From positions 62,001 to 126,000 of the forward strand of contig NZ_JAQZAK010000007.1 in the NCBI RefSeq assembly GCF_028737265.1: a stretch of DNA of 64,000 bases, read 5' to 3'. This stretch comes from Actinomycetospora callitridis (GTDB lineage Bacteria > Actinomycetota > Actinomycetes > Mycobacteriales > Pseudonocardiaceae). This document shows positions 26,735-35,376 of this stretch, piece after piece. The stretch's first letter is position 1. Each line of letters starts with the position of its first letter. The notes below the pieces were generated by a model that saw only the letters and a program-made list of their open reading frames with translations, searched no databases and was not told the origin of the DNA. The position numbers and the translations under genes were made by a program.

Positions 26735-27735
26735 GGCAGGTCCTCCCAGGCGTCGGTGACGGTGTCGGGGGTGTCGACGAGCAGCCGACGCCCCAGCTCG
26801 CGGGTGCGCGCCGCGGCGTGGTCGTCGAGGTAGCCCGCGGGGCTGGTGCCGTCCACGCGGGCGAGCAGCAGGCAGGCCGTCTGCCGGACCAGCTGGGCGG
26901 GGTCGAGGACGACGGCGCCGTCGAGGGCGGCCTCGAGTGCCGTGAGGAACCGCCGGGCGGCTGCCGCGTACTCGGGCGCTGCCCCCGGGCGGTGCATCGT
27001 CTTGAGCAGCAGGTGGCCCACGGTCCAGGCCGGGTCGAAGGTCGGGTCGCCGACGTGGGCGACCTCCCAGTCGATCACCCACAGCCGGTCGGGGTCCTCC
27101 GTTCCGGGTCCGACCATGACGTTCTTGGGCGTGTAGTCGCCGTGCACCAGGCAGACGTCGGCCCGGTCCATGACCTCGATGGTCGTCTCGATCTGGTCGC
27201 GGAGCTCGGGATGGCGTCGGGCGATGGCGCGGTGGAACGGGTCGACGCGCAGCTGGGTGAAGGCGGTGCGGTCGCCGAACTGGAGGCGGGTCCAGGCGTC
27301 GTGGGCGGTGGCGCGCTGCCAGGTGCCCAGGAGCCGGCCGAGACGTTCGGCGATCTCGACGCGGACCTGGCCGGCGAGCAGCTCGTCCTTCCACGTGTGC
27401 CAGGACCGGGGCGCCCGCTCGATGACCAGGTAGCCCTCGTGCAGGTCGTAGACCTGCGGCACGGCGCCCGGCGCCAGGCGACCGGCCAGCTGTAGCGCCC
27501 GGCCCTCGGTGTCGATGCGACCGGGGTCGGCGAGCCAGAGCTGCTCGACGCGCAGCTGCCCGAGGGCGCGCTTGACCACCGCGTCGACGCCCGGGGCGCT
27601 CACGGCGAGCACGTCGTTGGAGACGCCGCCGGGTAGCGCCTCGAGTTGCACCTGCGCGTCGTGGGCGATCAGACGGCGCCGGCGCAGGAACGCGGTGATC
27701 GCCGCTGCGTCGACCGGGGCAGGATCGGCGGTCAT
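26731..27735 (-). CDS. APH/choline-kinase-fold phosphotransferase
   Basis: 334 residues of the aminoglycoside-phosphotransferase-like kinase superfamily. The N-lobe has ALPGGVSNDVLAVSAPG (the GG-x-SN nucleotide loop) and AVVKRAL (Lys). The Brenner motif is VCLVHGDYTPKNVMV (catalytic Asp, Asn), followed by metal-binding VIDWEVAHVGDPTFD. Such kinases phosphorylate small hydroxylated substrates (choline, methylthioribose, amino alcohols, and in some families hydroxyacids). The ATG overlaps the dehydrogenase stop (ATGA) and its stop overlaps the enolase-like start, so it probably phosphorylates a dehydrogenase product. Antibiotic resistance is unlikely in this context. Confidence 0.9.
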   Translation of the reverse strand: MTADPAPVDAAAITAFLRRRRLIAHDAQVQLEALPGGVSNDVLAVSAPGVDAVVKRALGQLRVEQLWLADPGRIDTEGRALQLAGRLAPGAVPQVYDLHEGYLVIERAPRSWHTWKDELLAGQVRVEIAERLGRLLGTWQRATAHDAWTRLQFGDRTAFTQLRVDPFHRAIARRHPELRDQIETTIEVMDRADVCLVHGDYTPKNVMVGPGTEDPDRLWVIDWEVAHVGDPTFDPAWTVGHLLLKTMHRPGAAPEYAAAARRFLTALEAALDGAVVLDPAQLVRQTACLLLARVDGTSPAGYLDDHAAARTRELGRRLLVDTPDTVTDAWEDLP

Positions 27736-28727
27736 CGGGTCGCCGCCGGGGACACCCGCAGGGTGAGGCGGGTGAGCACCTCGGGGTTGACGATGCTCGC
27801 GGGCACGCGCCCGGCCAGGACCTCGACGACGTTCTCGGCGGCCCGCCGGGCCAGCTCGGTCAGCGACCCGTCGGAGGCGAAGGCGGAGTGCGGGGTGAGC
27901 ACGACGTCGGGCCGCGACCGCAGCGGGTGCGCGGCCGGCAGCGGCTCGGGGTGGGTGACGTCCAGCGCCGCCCCGGCCAGCTCTGCGCGCTCGAGGGCGT
28001 CGAGGAGGGCGTCGGTGTCGACCAGCCCACCTCGGGCAGTGTTGATCAACCAGGCGTCGGGGCGCATCGCCCGCAGCGCGGCCGCGTCGATGAGCCCGGC
28101 GGTCCCGGCGGTCAGCGGAAGGTGCAGGGACACCACGTCGGCTGCGGCCAGCAGGTCCTCGAGACGGTCGACGACCTCGATCCCCGGTGTCTCGCCGCCG
28201 GACCGGCGCAGCGCGACCACCCGCATCCCGATCGCCACGGCACGCACGGCGACGGCCCGGCCGATGGCACCGAGCCCCACCAGGCCGAGGGTGCGGCCGC
28301 GCAGCCGCCGGGACGTGCCCGGCACGCCCGCGCCCCACCCGTCGGCGGTGACGTTGCGGTTCAGCGGCAGGAGCCGCCGGGCCAGGGCGAGGATCATCAT
28401 CAGGGTGTGGTCGGCGACCTCGTCGGTGCAGTAGTCGACGACGTTGCTGACGACCATCCCGAGCTCGGTGGCGCGGGCGACGTCGATGTTGTCCAGACCG
28501 ACCCCGTAGCGCGCGACCGTCCGGCACCGCGGCGCCGCGTCGAGGACCTCGGCGGGCACCCTGGCGAAGCAGGTCAGGATCGCGTCGACGTCTCCGGCAA
28601 GCGCGACGAGCTCGTCGAGGTGGCCGGTCTCGGCCGCCACGAGCTCCGCGTCGGCGGCGGCGAGCACCGCGGTCTCGACGTCGAGGTGGGGCCAGGCATG
28701 GTCGGTGACCAGGACCCGAGCGGTCAC
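27732..28727 (-). CDS. D-2-hydroxyacid dehydrogenase (NAD-binding)
   Basis: 331 residues of the D-isomer 2-hydroxyacid dehydrogenase family (hydroxypyruvate reductase/phosphoglycerate dehydrogenase-like). Visible features are RYGVGLDNIDV, the NAD motif GLVGLGAIGRAVA, catalytic Arg in LINTARGGLVD, Glu in THPEPLP and His in LTPHSAF. It interconverts a 2-oxoacid and a D-2-hydroxyacid in the cytosol. A strong GGGAGGAGG precedes the start. It is first gene of the minus operon and divergent from the LysR regulator. Confidence 0.92.
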   Translation of the reverse strand: MTARVLVTDHAWPHLDVETAVLAAADAELVAAETGHLDELVALAGDVDAILTCFARVPAEVLDAAPRCRTVARYGVGLDNIDVARATELGMVVSNVVDYCTDEVADHTLMMILALARRLLPLNRNVTADGWGAGVPGTSRRLRGRTLGLVGLGAIGRAVAVRAVAIGMRVVALRRSGGETPGIEVVDRLEDLLAAADVVSLHLPLTAGTAGLIDAAALRAMRPDAWLINTARGGLVDTDALLDALERAELAGAALDVTHPEPLPAAHPLRSRPDVVLTPHSAFASDGSLTELARRAAENVVEVLAGRVPASIVNPEVLTRLTLRVSPAATR

Positions 28728-28744
28728 GACGCCACCTCCTCCCT

Positions 28745-28824
28745 GTCGTCGGCCACGCTAGGTCGACGACGCTGGGGTGCGGAAATGCCGTTCGTGGACA
28801 GCTGCCATCCGCCCCGCAGATGGC
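28745..28824. promoter_or_regulatory. Two inverted repeats in the LysR divergent promoter
   Basis: GTCGTCG (28745-28751) pairs with CGACGAC (28764-28770) across 12 bases. GCCATC (28804-28809) pairs with GATGGC (28819-28824) across 9 bases. Both lie in the 165-base gap between the dehydrogenase and lysR starts. LysR regulators usually bind one recognition and one activation dyad spaced like this, so both are good operator candidates. Confidence 0.5.
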
Positions 28825-28892
28825 GCCCGCCCTTGCCGCGGCGACGCCGGCCCGGTGAGGTGGGCCGTCGACGTCGAGTGGGACGGTGAGCG

Positions 28893-29819
28893 GTGAAGCT
28901 CGGGCAGATGGACCTCAACCTCCTCGTGGTCCTCGATGCCCTCCTGCGCGAGAAGAACGTGACCCGGGCCGCGGAACGCCTGCACATGTCCCAGCCGGCC
29001 ATCAGCACCGCCCTGGCGCGCCTCCGCAAGACCCTCGATGACCCCTTGCTGGTGAAGAACGGGCGTTACCTGCAGCTCTCCCCGCGAGCCGAGACGCTCG
29101 TCGATCCGGTGCGCGACATCATCGCCCGGATCGAGCAGACGGTGATGCGGCCGACGGACTTCGACCCGGCCTCCGACACGCGCGCCTTCTCGGTCATCAG
29201 CAGCGACTACGTCGGTGTGGTCCTCCTCCGCCCTCTCCTCGGTGCCATCGGCGACCTCGCGCCCCGCCTCCGGCTGGACCTCACCCCGGTCGCCGAGGAC
29301 TTCCGCACCGCGCTGCGTCGCGACGAGATCGACCTCGCCGTGCTCCCCGATCCGCTGCTGGACGAGCAGACCCGGGCCATCTGCTCAGCGATGCCGGTGA
29401 TCTCCGACCGGTTCGTGGGCGCCGTGTGGACCGGTCACCCCGCCGCCGCGACCGGCGGGTTGACCGCGGAGGTGTTCTCGTCCTCGCCCTATCTCCTGTA
29501 CTCGGCGAACGGGAACCGTGGTGTGTGGGAGGACGAGCTCGACGACCAGCGCATCGTGCGCAACGTGGAGGCCACGGCCAGCACGTTCACCACGATGCCG
29601 TTCATGCTGGCGGGCACGCGACTCGTCACCGTCCTGCCCGAGCGACTGGCCCGCCGCGTCGCCGGCGCCGCGGACATCACCGTGCTCGAGCCCGCGGTCG
29701 ACCTACCGCCGCTGCGGCAGTCCGCGGTGTGGCACTCCCGCCGTGACGACGACCCCGGCCACCGGTGGTTGCGCGACCAGCTCGCCGGTGTGGCCGCCTC
29801 GCTGCGCGGCACGGCCTGA
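28893..29819 (+). CDS. LysR-family transcription regulator
   Basis: 308 residues. The N-terminal winged helix-turn-helix is MDLNLLVVLDALLREKNVTR, AAERLHMSQPAISTALARLR, DDPLLVKNGRYLQLSPRAE; the C-terminal periplasmic-binding-type effector domain follows. The N-terminus resembles the NodD/NahR group (DLNLLVVLDALL), often activators for aromatic or acidic inducers. Start GTG 28893 or ATG 28908. It lies between, and probably controls, the minus operon (dehydrogenase, kinase, enolase-like, FAH) and the plus aromatic operon. Confidence 0.92.
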   Translation: MKLGQMDLNLLVVLDALLREKNVTRAAERLHMSQPAISTALARLRKTLDDPLLVKNGRYLQLSPRAETLVDPVRDIIARIEQTVMRPTDFDPASDTRAFSVISSDYVGVVLLRPLLGAIGDLAPRLRLDLTPVAEDFRTALRRDEIDLAVLPDPLLDEQTRAICSAMPVISDRFVGAVWTGHPAAATGGLTAEVFSSSPYLLYSANGNRGVWEDELDDQRIVRNVEATASTFTTMPFMLAGTRLVTVLPERLARRVAGAADITVLEPAVDLPPLRQSAVWHSRRDDDPGHRWLRDQLAGVAASLRGTA

Positions 29820-29981
29820 ACCGTCTGTGACCCCGATCATGCACGGGGTGGATCGCAGGGATCGCGACGACGCATTTCCGGGCGGGACCGCGGCTCCCTA
29901 GCGTTGGTGACGTCGCCGCACGAGGCCGGATCACCAGGCCGGGCGCGACGCCCTTTCCCCCGCGGACAGAGGAGTCCCGCC

Positions 29982-31109
29982 ATGCCTGCTGTCGGCACTG
30001 CGCTCGTCGTCGGTGGCGGAGCCGCCGGCGCGGCGACCGCCATCCTGCTGGCCGACGCCGGTGTCGCGGTCGACCTGGTGGAGGTCCAGCCCGAGGTCTC
30101 CGCGCTCGGCTCCGGGATCACGTTGCAGGGCAACGCCCTGCGCGTCCTCCGTCGTCTCGGCGTGCTCGAGCAGTGTGCGTCGCTGGGGTACGAGTGCTCC
30201 GGGCTGCTGGTCCGTGCTGCCGACCCCGTCGCCACGGTTCTCGCGCAGCTCCCGGATCTCCGGTTCGGCGGACCCGATCTGCCCGGGACGATGGGGATGT
30301 ACCGACCCGACCTGGCGCGAGTCCTCATGGCCCGCGCCGACGAGGTCGGCGTGACCACCCGCTTCGCCACCACGGTGAACGCCCTCGAGCAGGACCCCGA
30401 CGGGGTGGACGTCCGCTTCTCCGACGGCACGCAGCGCCGCTACGACCTCGTCGTCGGGGCCGACGGCGTCCGGTCCGCGACGCGGCGCCTGCTCGACGTC
30501 CCGCTGGACACCCGCGCACTCGGGATGGGCGCCTGGCGGATGGTCGCTCCCCGACCCGAGGAGGTCACCACGGCCCAGCTCTTCTTCGGCGGCCCGTGCT
30601 ACATCGCCGGCATCACCCCGACCGGCCCGGACACCGCGTACTGGTTCCTCGTCGAGGACGCCCAGGACCGGACCGCCCAGTCCCCGGCCGAACAGCTCGA
30701 CGCCTTCCGCGAACTGTCCCGCGCCTACCACGGCCCGTGGGACGAGGTCCGCGACCGGTTCGACGATCCGACCCGGCTGAACTACACCTGGTTCGAGACC
30801 CACCTGCTCGACGCGCCCTGGCACCGCGGGCGCGTGGTCCTCGTCGGGGACGCCGTCCACGTCTGCCCGCCGACCATCGCCCAGGGCGCCGCGGCCGCCC
30901 TCGAGGACGCCGAGGTCCTCGGGGACCTCGTCGCCACCGGCGACACACTCGACGACGCCCTGACGGCCTTCACCGCCCGCCGGTACGACCGCGTCCGCAC
31001 CGTCGTCGAGGCCTCCCTGCAGATGGCCCAGTGGAACCTCGACCACGTCCAGGGCGACGTCCCCGGCCTCACCCGCCGCATCGCCGAGCTCGTCGCCGTC
31101 CCGGCGTGA
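29982..31109 (+). CDS. FAD-dependent aromatic monooxygenase (PHBH-type) 1
   Basis: 375-residue group A flavoprotein hydroxylase. FAD-binding motifs: VVGGGAAGAATAILLADAG at the N-terminus, the DG motif LVVGADGVRSATR, and the GD motif GRVVLVGDAVHVCPPTIAQG. It uses NAD(P)H and oxygen to hydroxylate an aromatic ring, giving a phenol or catechol. ATG 29982 has AGAGGAG about seven bases upstream; the longer in-frame N-terminus is discarded. It is first of six co-directional genes. Two such hydroxylases in one operon suggest two hydroxylation steps or a second substrate. Confidence 0.9.
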   Translation: MPAVGTALVVGGGAAGAATAILLADAGVAVDLVEVQPEVSALGSGITLQGNALRVLRRLGVLEQCASLGYECSGLLVRAADPVATVLAQLPDLRFGGPDLPGTMGMYRPDLARVLMARADEVGVTTRFATTVNALEQDPDGVDVRFSDGTQRRYDLVVGADGVRSATRRLLDVPLDTRALGMGAWRMVAPRPEEVTTAQLFFGGPCYIAGITPTGPDTAYWFLVEDAQDRTAQSPAEQLDAFRELSRAYHGPWDEVRDRFDDPTRLNYTWFETHLLDAPWHRGRVVLVGDAVHVCPPTIAQGAAAALEDAEVLGDLVATGDTLDDALTAFTARRYDRVRTVVEASLQMAQWNLDHVQGDVPGLTRRIAELVAVPA

Positions 31110-31129
31110 GCACTCCCGAGGAGACACCG

Positions 31130-32356
31130 ATGTCCTCTCCCGATTCCGCACGCCGCGGACGGGTCGCCGTCCTCGGCGGCGGCCCCGCAGGGATGGCCAC
31201 CGCCCTGTCGGTCCACCAGGCCGGCCACGACGTGGTGATCTTCGAGCGCTACCGCGAGGCCCGACCGGCGGGCAACGTGCTCAACCTCTGGCCACCGCCG
31301 CTCAAGGCCCTGCGCCTGCTCGGGGTCGACACCGACGACCTCGGCGCCCCGTGCCGCTCCCAGTTCCGCAACAGCCGGGGCCGCGTCCGCGCCGACGTCA
31401 AGAGCGACCCCGAGATCGAGGCGCAGTACGGCATCGGCGGCGGCTTCATCGGGCTGCCGCGCCCCGAGCTCTACGAGCGGATGCTCGCCGCCCTGCCCCC
31501 CGGCGTGCTCCACACCAATCAAGCCGTCGAGCGCATCGAACAGGACGACCCGGCCAGGGACGACGCGGGGGTCACCCTGCACTTCGCTGACGGCACGACC
31601 CACGAGACGGACGTCCTCGTCGGCGCCGACGGCATCGACTCACTGGTCCGTCGCACCCTGTGGGGCGACACCCCCAAGCGCGAGCACCGGCTCCACGTCA
31701 TCGCCGGCTTCACCTTCGTCGACGATGTCGCCACCGAGCCCAACACCTGCGTCATCGGCCACGGCCGTGAGGTCCAGGGCAGCTGGACCTCGATCCGCTA
31801 CCAGGGCCGCGCCGGGCACCAGTGGTGGGTGCTCGAGGCCACCGACCCCGACGCACCGGCGCCGGCCGACCTCCTGGCCCGCGCCAGGGAGCTCGGCCGG
31901 GAGTTCGTCGACCCGCTGCCGTCGCTCATCGAGCACACCGAGCCCGCCAACGTGCAGCGCTGGGTGCTCCGGGACCGCGGCTACCTCGATCGCTGGTCGC
32001 AGGGGCGCGCCACGCTGGTCGGAGACGCCGCCCACGCCACCTCTCCCTACGCCGCCTACGGCGCCGGCATGGCCATCGAGGACGGCTACTTCGTCGGCCG
32101 CGCCCTGCGCGGCGTCGACCTCACCGACACCGAAGCCGTCGCGCGCGCCCTGGCCGCCTACGAGGACCCGCGCCGGGACCACACGAAGTTCCAGGTCCGC
32201 ATGGCGTACATGAACGGCCAGATGTTTCACCACACCCCGCGCGTCCTGCAGCCACTGCGCGACCTCGTGTTCGACCACACGCCCTTCCTGCAGAAGGTCG
32301 TCGGCGACACCAACCCCGCCGAGATCAACAAGCAGCTCGCCCTCATCACCGACTGA
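31130..32356 (+). CDS. FAD-dependent aromatic monooxygenase 2
   Basis: 408-residue group A flavoprotein hydroxylase, only distantly similar to the preceding gene. Motifs: VAVLGGGPAGMATALSVHQA, DVLVGADGIDSLVRR, and ATLVGDAAHATSPYAAYGAG. Spacing of 20 bases from the upstream gene and GAGGAG before the ATG indicate cotranscription. The expected product is a dihydroxylated ring feeding the extradiol dioxygenase that follows. Substrate is unknown. Confidence 0.9.
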   Translation: MSSPDSARRGRVAVLGGGPAGMATALSVHQAGHDVVIFERYREARPAGNVLNLWPPPLKALRLLGVDTDDLGAPCRSQFRNSRGRVRADVKSDPEIEAQYGIGGGFIGLPRPELYERMLAALPPGVLHTNQAVERIEQDDPARDDAGVTLHFADGTTHETDVLVGADGIDSLVRRTLWGDTPKREHRLHVIAGFTFVDDVATEPNTCVIGHGREVQGSWTSIRYQGRAGHQWWVLEATDPDAPAPADLLARARELGREFVDPLPSLIEHTEPANVQRWVLRDRGYLDRWSQGRATLVGDAAHATSPYAAYGAGMAIEDGYFVGRALRGVDLTDTEAVARALAAYEDPRRDHTKFQVRMAYMNGQMFHHTPRVLQPLRDLVFDHTPFLQKVVGDTNPAEINKQLALITD

Positions 32357-32380
32357 CCCCTCCGACCCGAGGAGCACCCC

Positions 32381-33343
32381 ATGACCGAGGTCCTGGTCTC
32401 CCAGCTCGCCCACGTCCAGATCTTCAGCCCCCGCCCCGCCGAGACCGTCGAGTGGTTCCGGAACGTCCTCGACCTCGAGCAGTCCGGCCAGGAAGGCCAG
32501 AGCGCCTACCTGCGCGGCTGGGCCGAGTGGTTCCAGCACTCCGTCGAGGTCACCGAAGGCCCCGAGCCCGGCCTCGGCCACATCGGCTGGCGCGCCCAGG
32601 GCCCCGGCGACCCCGACACCGTCGCCCGCAACCTCCCCGAGGGAGAGTGGTCCGACGGCGGCTTCGGCTACGGCAAGACCTACCGGTTCCGCGGTCCGGG
32701 CGGTCACCTCAACGAGCTGTTCTGGGAGGTCGAGCGCTACCAGGCGCCGCCGGAGCTGGCCACCGACCAGCCCGACCGCCCCCAGGCCCTCAAACCCCGC
32801 GGCATCGCCGCCCGCTACATCGACCACGTCACCATCGGCACCGACGACCTGGCCCGCGACGTCGCGTTCTACAAGGAGGCGCTCAAGCTGCGCCACACCG
32901 CGACGATCGAGGCCGAGCCGGGCTTCAAGGTGTTCGCCACCCTGACCTCCCACGTCACCCACGAGATGGGCCTCGTCCCCGACTTCTCGGGCATTCGCGG
33001 GCGGGTCAACCACCTCGCCTTCGGTCTCGACCAGCGCTCCGACGTCCACACCGCCGCGCAGGTCCTCATGGGCCACGACACCCCCATCGAGTTCGGCCCG
33101 GGCATCCACGGCATCGACGAGATCACCTACCTCTACGCCCGCGAGCCCGGCGGCATGCGCATCGAGATCAACGCCGGCGGGTGGCGCAACTACATGCCCG
33201 ACTGGGAGGCCCCGAACTGGACCCCCGCCCAGGGCGGCACCAACATCTACCGCACCCACGGCATGCCCGACTCGATGATGGAGAGCTTCCCCCGTACCCA
33301 GGAGGCCGCCGAGCAGATGCACGCCACGGGCATGTTCAAGTGA
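32381..33343 (+). CDS. Type I extradiol (catechol 2,3-dioxygenase-like) dioxygenase
   Basis: 320 residues, two vicinal-oxygen-chelate domains. The second has the metal set of type I extradiol enzymes: His in IDHVTIGTDDL, His in RVNHLAFGLD, and Glu in GGMRIEINAGG. The family opens catechol-type rings next to the hydroxyls (meta cleavage) using Fe(II) and O2. ATG with GAGGAG upstream; its stop overlaps the next start (GTGA). It is the key enzyme defining this operon as an aromatic degradation route. Confidence 0.92.
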   Translation: MTEVLVSQLAHVQIFSPRPAETVEWFRNVLDLEQSGQEGQSAYLRGWAEWFQHSVEVTEGPEPGLGHIGWRAQGPGDPDTVARNLPEGEWSDGGFGYGKTYRFRGPGGHLNELFWEVERYQAPPELATDQPDRPQALKPRGIAARYIDHVTIGTDDLARDVAFYKEALKLRHTATIEAEPGFKVFATLTSHVTHEMGLVPDFSGIRGRVNHLAFGLDQRSDVHTAAQVLMGHDTPIEFGPGIHGIDEITYLYAREPGGMRIEINAGGWRNYMPDWEAPNWTPAQGGTNIYRTHGMPDSMMESFPRTQEAAEQMHATGMFK

Positions 33344-34356
33344 GTCCTGCTCCCACGGTGGACGTGCACGCCCACCTCGCCGTCCCCGCGGTGAACGCCC
33401 TCATCGCCGACCAGCCCGGACTGCGCCGGCAGCAACAGATCGACGCCGCCGCGCTCGGCCCCGCGTCGTCGGCGCTGAACCAGGCGCAGATCGCTGAGAT
33501 CGGGCCGCTGCTCACCGACCTCGACCTGCGGCTGGCCACGATGGACCGGGCCGGGGTGGACATCCAGGCCGTCTCCCCGATGCCGCTGCCCCACGCGTGG
33601 GCCGACCGGGCGCTTGCCGCGAGGATCGTGGCCGCGACCAACGACGGCGTCGTGGCCTTCTGCGACCGGGCCCCGTCTCGGCTGGTGCCGATCGGGGCCG
33701 TGTCACTGCAACACCCGGACCTGGCCACGACCCAGCTCGTCACCGCGATCCGCGAGCTCGGCATGCGTGGGGTCCAGATCTCGACCGCTGCGGGGGCGGA
33801 CGTCGAGCTGGACCACCCGTCGCTGGCCGAGTTCTGGGCCACGGCCGAGGAGCTGGGAGCGGCGATCCTCATCCACCCGTGGGGCTGCTCACTGGGCTCC
33901 CGCCTCGGCGACTACTACCTGTTCAACACCGTCGGCAACCCCACCGAGACTGCACTCGCCCTGTCGCGGCTGGTGTTCTCCGGGCTGCTCGAGCGGCACC
34001 CCCGGCTGCGGGTGTGGTCCGCCCACGGCGGGGGCTACCTGCCCAGCTACGTCGTGCGCGCCGACCACGCCTGGCACGCCCGCAGCGACGCCCGGACCAC
34101 CGAGCTCCCGCCCAGCGCTCTGCTCCGGCGGACCTTCGTCGACTCGCTGGTCTACACCCCTGAGCAGCTCCGGCACCTGATCTCGGTGATGGGCGCAGGC
34201 CAGGTGACCCTCGGCAGCGATTACCCCTTCGACATGGGTGTCGAGGACCCCCTCGACCGGCTGCTCGCCGCCGATCTCGACCCCGAGACCATCACCGCCA
34301 TCCGCGGTGGCAACGCCGAACGTCTGCTCGGCCCGCTGCCCGCGGTGCTCACCTGA
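33340..34356 (+). CDS. Amidohydrolase-2 (ACMSD-like) family enzyme
   Basis: 338 residues, metal-dependent TIM barrel of the Amidohydro_2 family. HxH is in VDVHAHLAVP, a metal-binding His in ILIHPWG, His in VWSAHGGGYLPSY, and the catalytic Asp in LGSDYPFDMG. Relatives include ACMSD, gamma-resorcylate decarboxylase and LigJ/LigW-type hydratases and decarboxylases. In a meta-cleavage operon it most likely decarboxylates or hydrates the ring-fission product. GTG overlaps the dioxygenase stop. Confidence 0.9.
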   Translation: MSPAPTVDVHAHLAVPAVNALIADQPGLRRQQQIDAAALGPASSALNQAQIAEIGPLLTDLDLRLATMDRAGVDIQAVSPMPLPHAWADRALAARIVAATNDGVVAFCDRAPSRLVPIGAVSLQHPDLATTQLVTAIRELGMRGVQISTAAGADVELDHPSLAEFWATAEELGAAILIHPWGCSLGSRLGDYYLFNTVGNPTETALALSRLVFSGLLERHPRLRVWSAHGGGYLPSYVVRADHAWHARSDARTTELPPSALLRRTFVDSLVYTPEQLRHLISVMGAGQVTLGSDYPFDMGVEDPLDRLLAADLDPETITAIRGGNAERLLGPLPAVLT

Positions 34357-34365
34357 GGAGGACCC

Positions 34366-35376
34366 GTGCGACTCGCCACGGTCGGGTACGAGGGCGCTGT
34401 CCGCGCCGGCGTGGTCCGAGACGGCCCCGCGGGCGAGCCCGCGGTGCACCTGCTGCCGCCCGGCACCACGGTCATCGGGCTGCTGGCCGAGGGACGAGCC
34501 GCGCAGGACCAGGCCGACCGGGCCGCGGCCGCCGCGCCGGCCGTGCCGCTCGCGCAGGTGCGGCTGCTGCCGCCGCTCGCTCCGCCGACGGTGCGGGACT
34601 TCGTGGCCTTCGAGGAGCACGTCGAGGGCGTGCGGAAGTCGGTGTCCGACGAGGCCGGCGTACCCGACGCCTGGTACGACGCGCCGACGTTCTACTTCAC
34701 CAACCCCTACGCGGTGATCGGCGCCCACGACGACGTCCCGGTCCCGCCCGGCTCGCGCGTGCTCGACTTCGAGCTCGAGGTCGCCGCCGTCATCGGCCGC
34801 GAGGGCAGCGACCTGGGCCCCGAGCAGGCCCGCGACCACATCGCCGGCTACACGATCTTCAACGACTGGTCCGCGCGCGACCTGCAGTCGCGCGAGATGC
34901 AGGTCGGCCTCGGTCCCGCGAAGGGCAAGGACACCGCGACGACGCTCGGGCCGTGGATCGTCACCGCCGACGAGCTCGAGCCCTACCGCGACCCCGACGG
35001 CTTCCTCGCCCTCGCCCTGCGCGCCGAGGTCAACGGCGCCGTGGTCGGCGAGGACCTGCTGTCGAACATGGGCTGGCGCTTCGAGGACCTCGCCGCCTAC
35101 GCCTCCCGCGGCACCGCCGTGCGCCCCGGCGACGTGCTCGGCTCGGGGACCTGCGGCAACGGCGGCTGCCTCGGCGAGCTCTGGGGCCGCGGTGTCTCCC
35201 GCGACGAGCTCTCACCCCTGGCCGTCGGCGACGTCGTCACCCTGACCGTCGAGGGCATCGGCACCGTCGCCAACCGCGTCGTCGCCGGCGCCGACCCGGT
35301 CCCGATCCCCCGCGCCCGCCGGCGTCCCCGGTCGCGACCCGCGACCGCTGTCCTGTCCCCCCGGAGGAACCCGTGA
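34366..35376 (+). CDS. Fumarylacetoacetate hydrolase family protein
   Basis: 336 residues. N-terminal FAH-type lead domain (MRLATVGYEGAVRAGVV), then RDFVAFEEHVEGV, then the metal site in VLDFELEVAAVIGREGSDL and GYTIFNDWSARDLQ, and GSGTCGNGGCLGELWGRGV. Likely acts on an acylpyruvate or 2-oxo-enoate downstream of ring cleavage. GTG 34366 with GAGGAGG four bases upstream. The last 25 residues are Arg/Pro-rich; its stop overlaps the next start (GTGA). Confidence 0.9.
   Translation: MRLATVGYEGAVRAGVVRDGPAGEPAVHLLPPGTTVIGLLAEGRAAQDQADRAAAAAPAVPLAQVRLLPPLAPPTVRDFVAFEEHVEGVRKSVSDEAGVPDAWYDAPTFYFTNPYAVIGAHDDVPVPPGSRVLDFELEVAAVIGREGSDLGPEQARDHIAGYTIFNDWSARDLQSREMQVGLGPAKGKDTATTLGPWIVTADELEPYRDPDGFLALALRAEVNGAVVGEDLLSNMGWRFEDLAAYASRGTAVRPGDVLGSGTCGNGGCLGELWGRGVSRDELSPLAVGDVVTLTVEGIGTVANRVVAGADPVPIPRARRRPRSRPATAVLSPRRNP

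Noticed and set aside
25451..26833. 460-residue plus-strand frame opposite the enolase gene
   Set aside because: High GC gives long open antisense frames; this one is Gly/Asp/Val-rich with no family pattern, while the minus strand encodes a clear enolase.
26731..27735. Aminoglycoside resistance gene
   Set aside because: Shares the APH fold, but the operon (dehydrogenase, enolase-like, FAH) points to metabolite phosphorylation.
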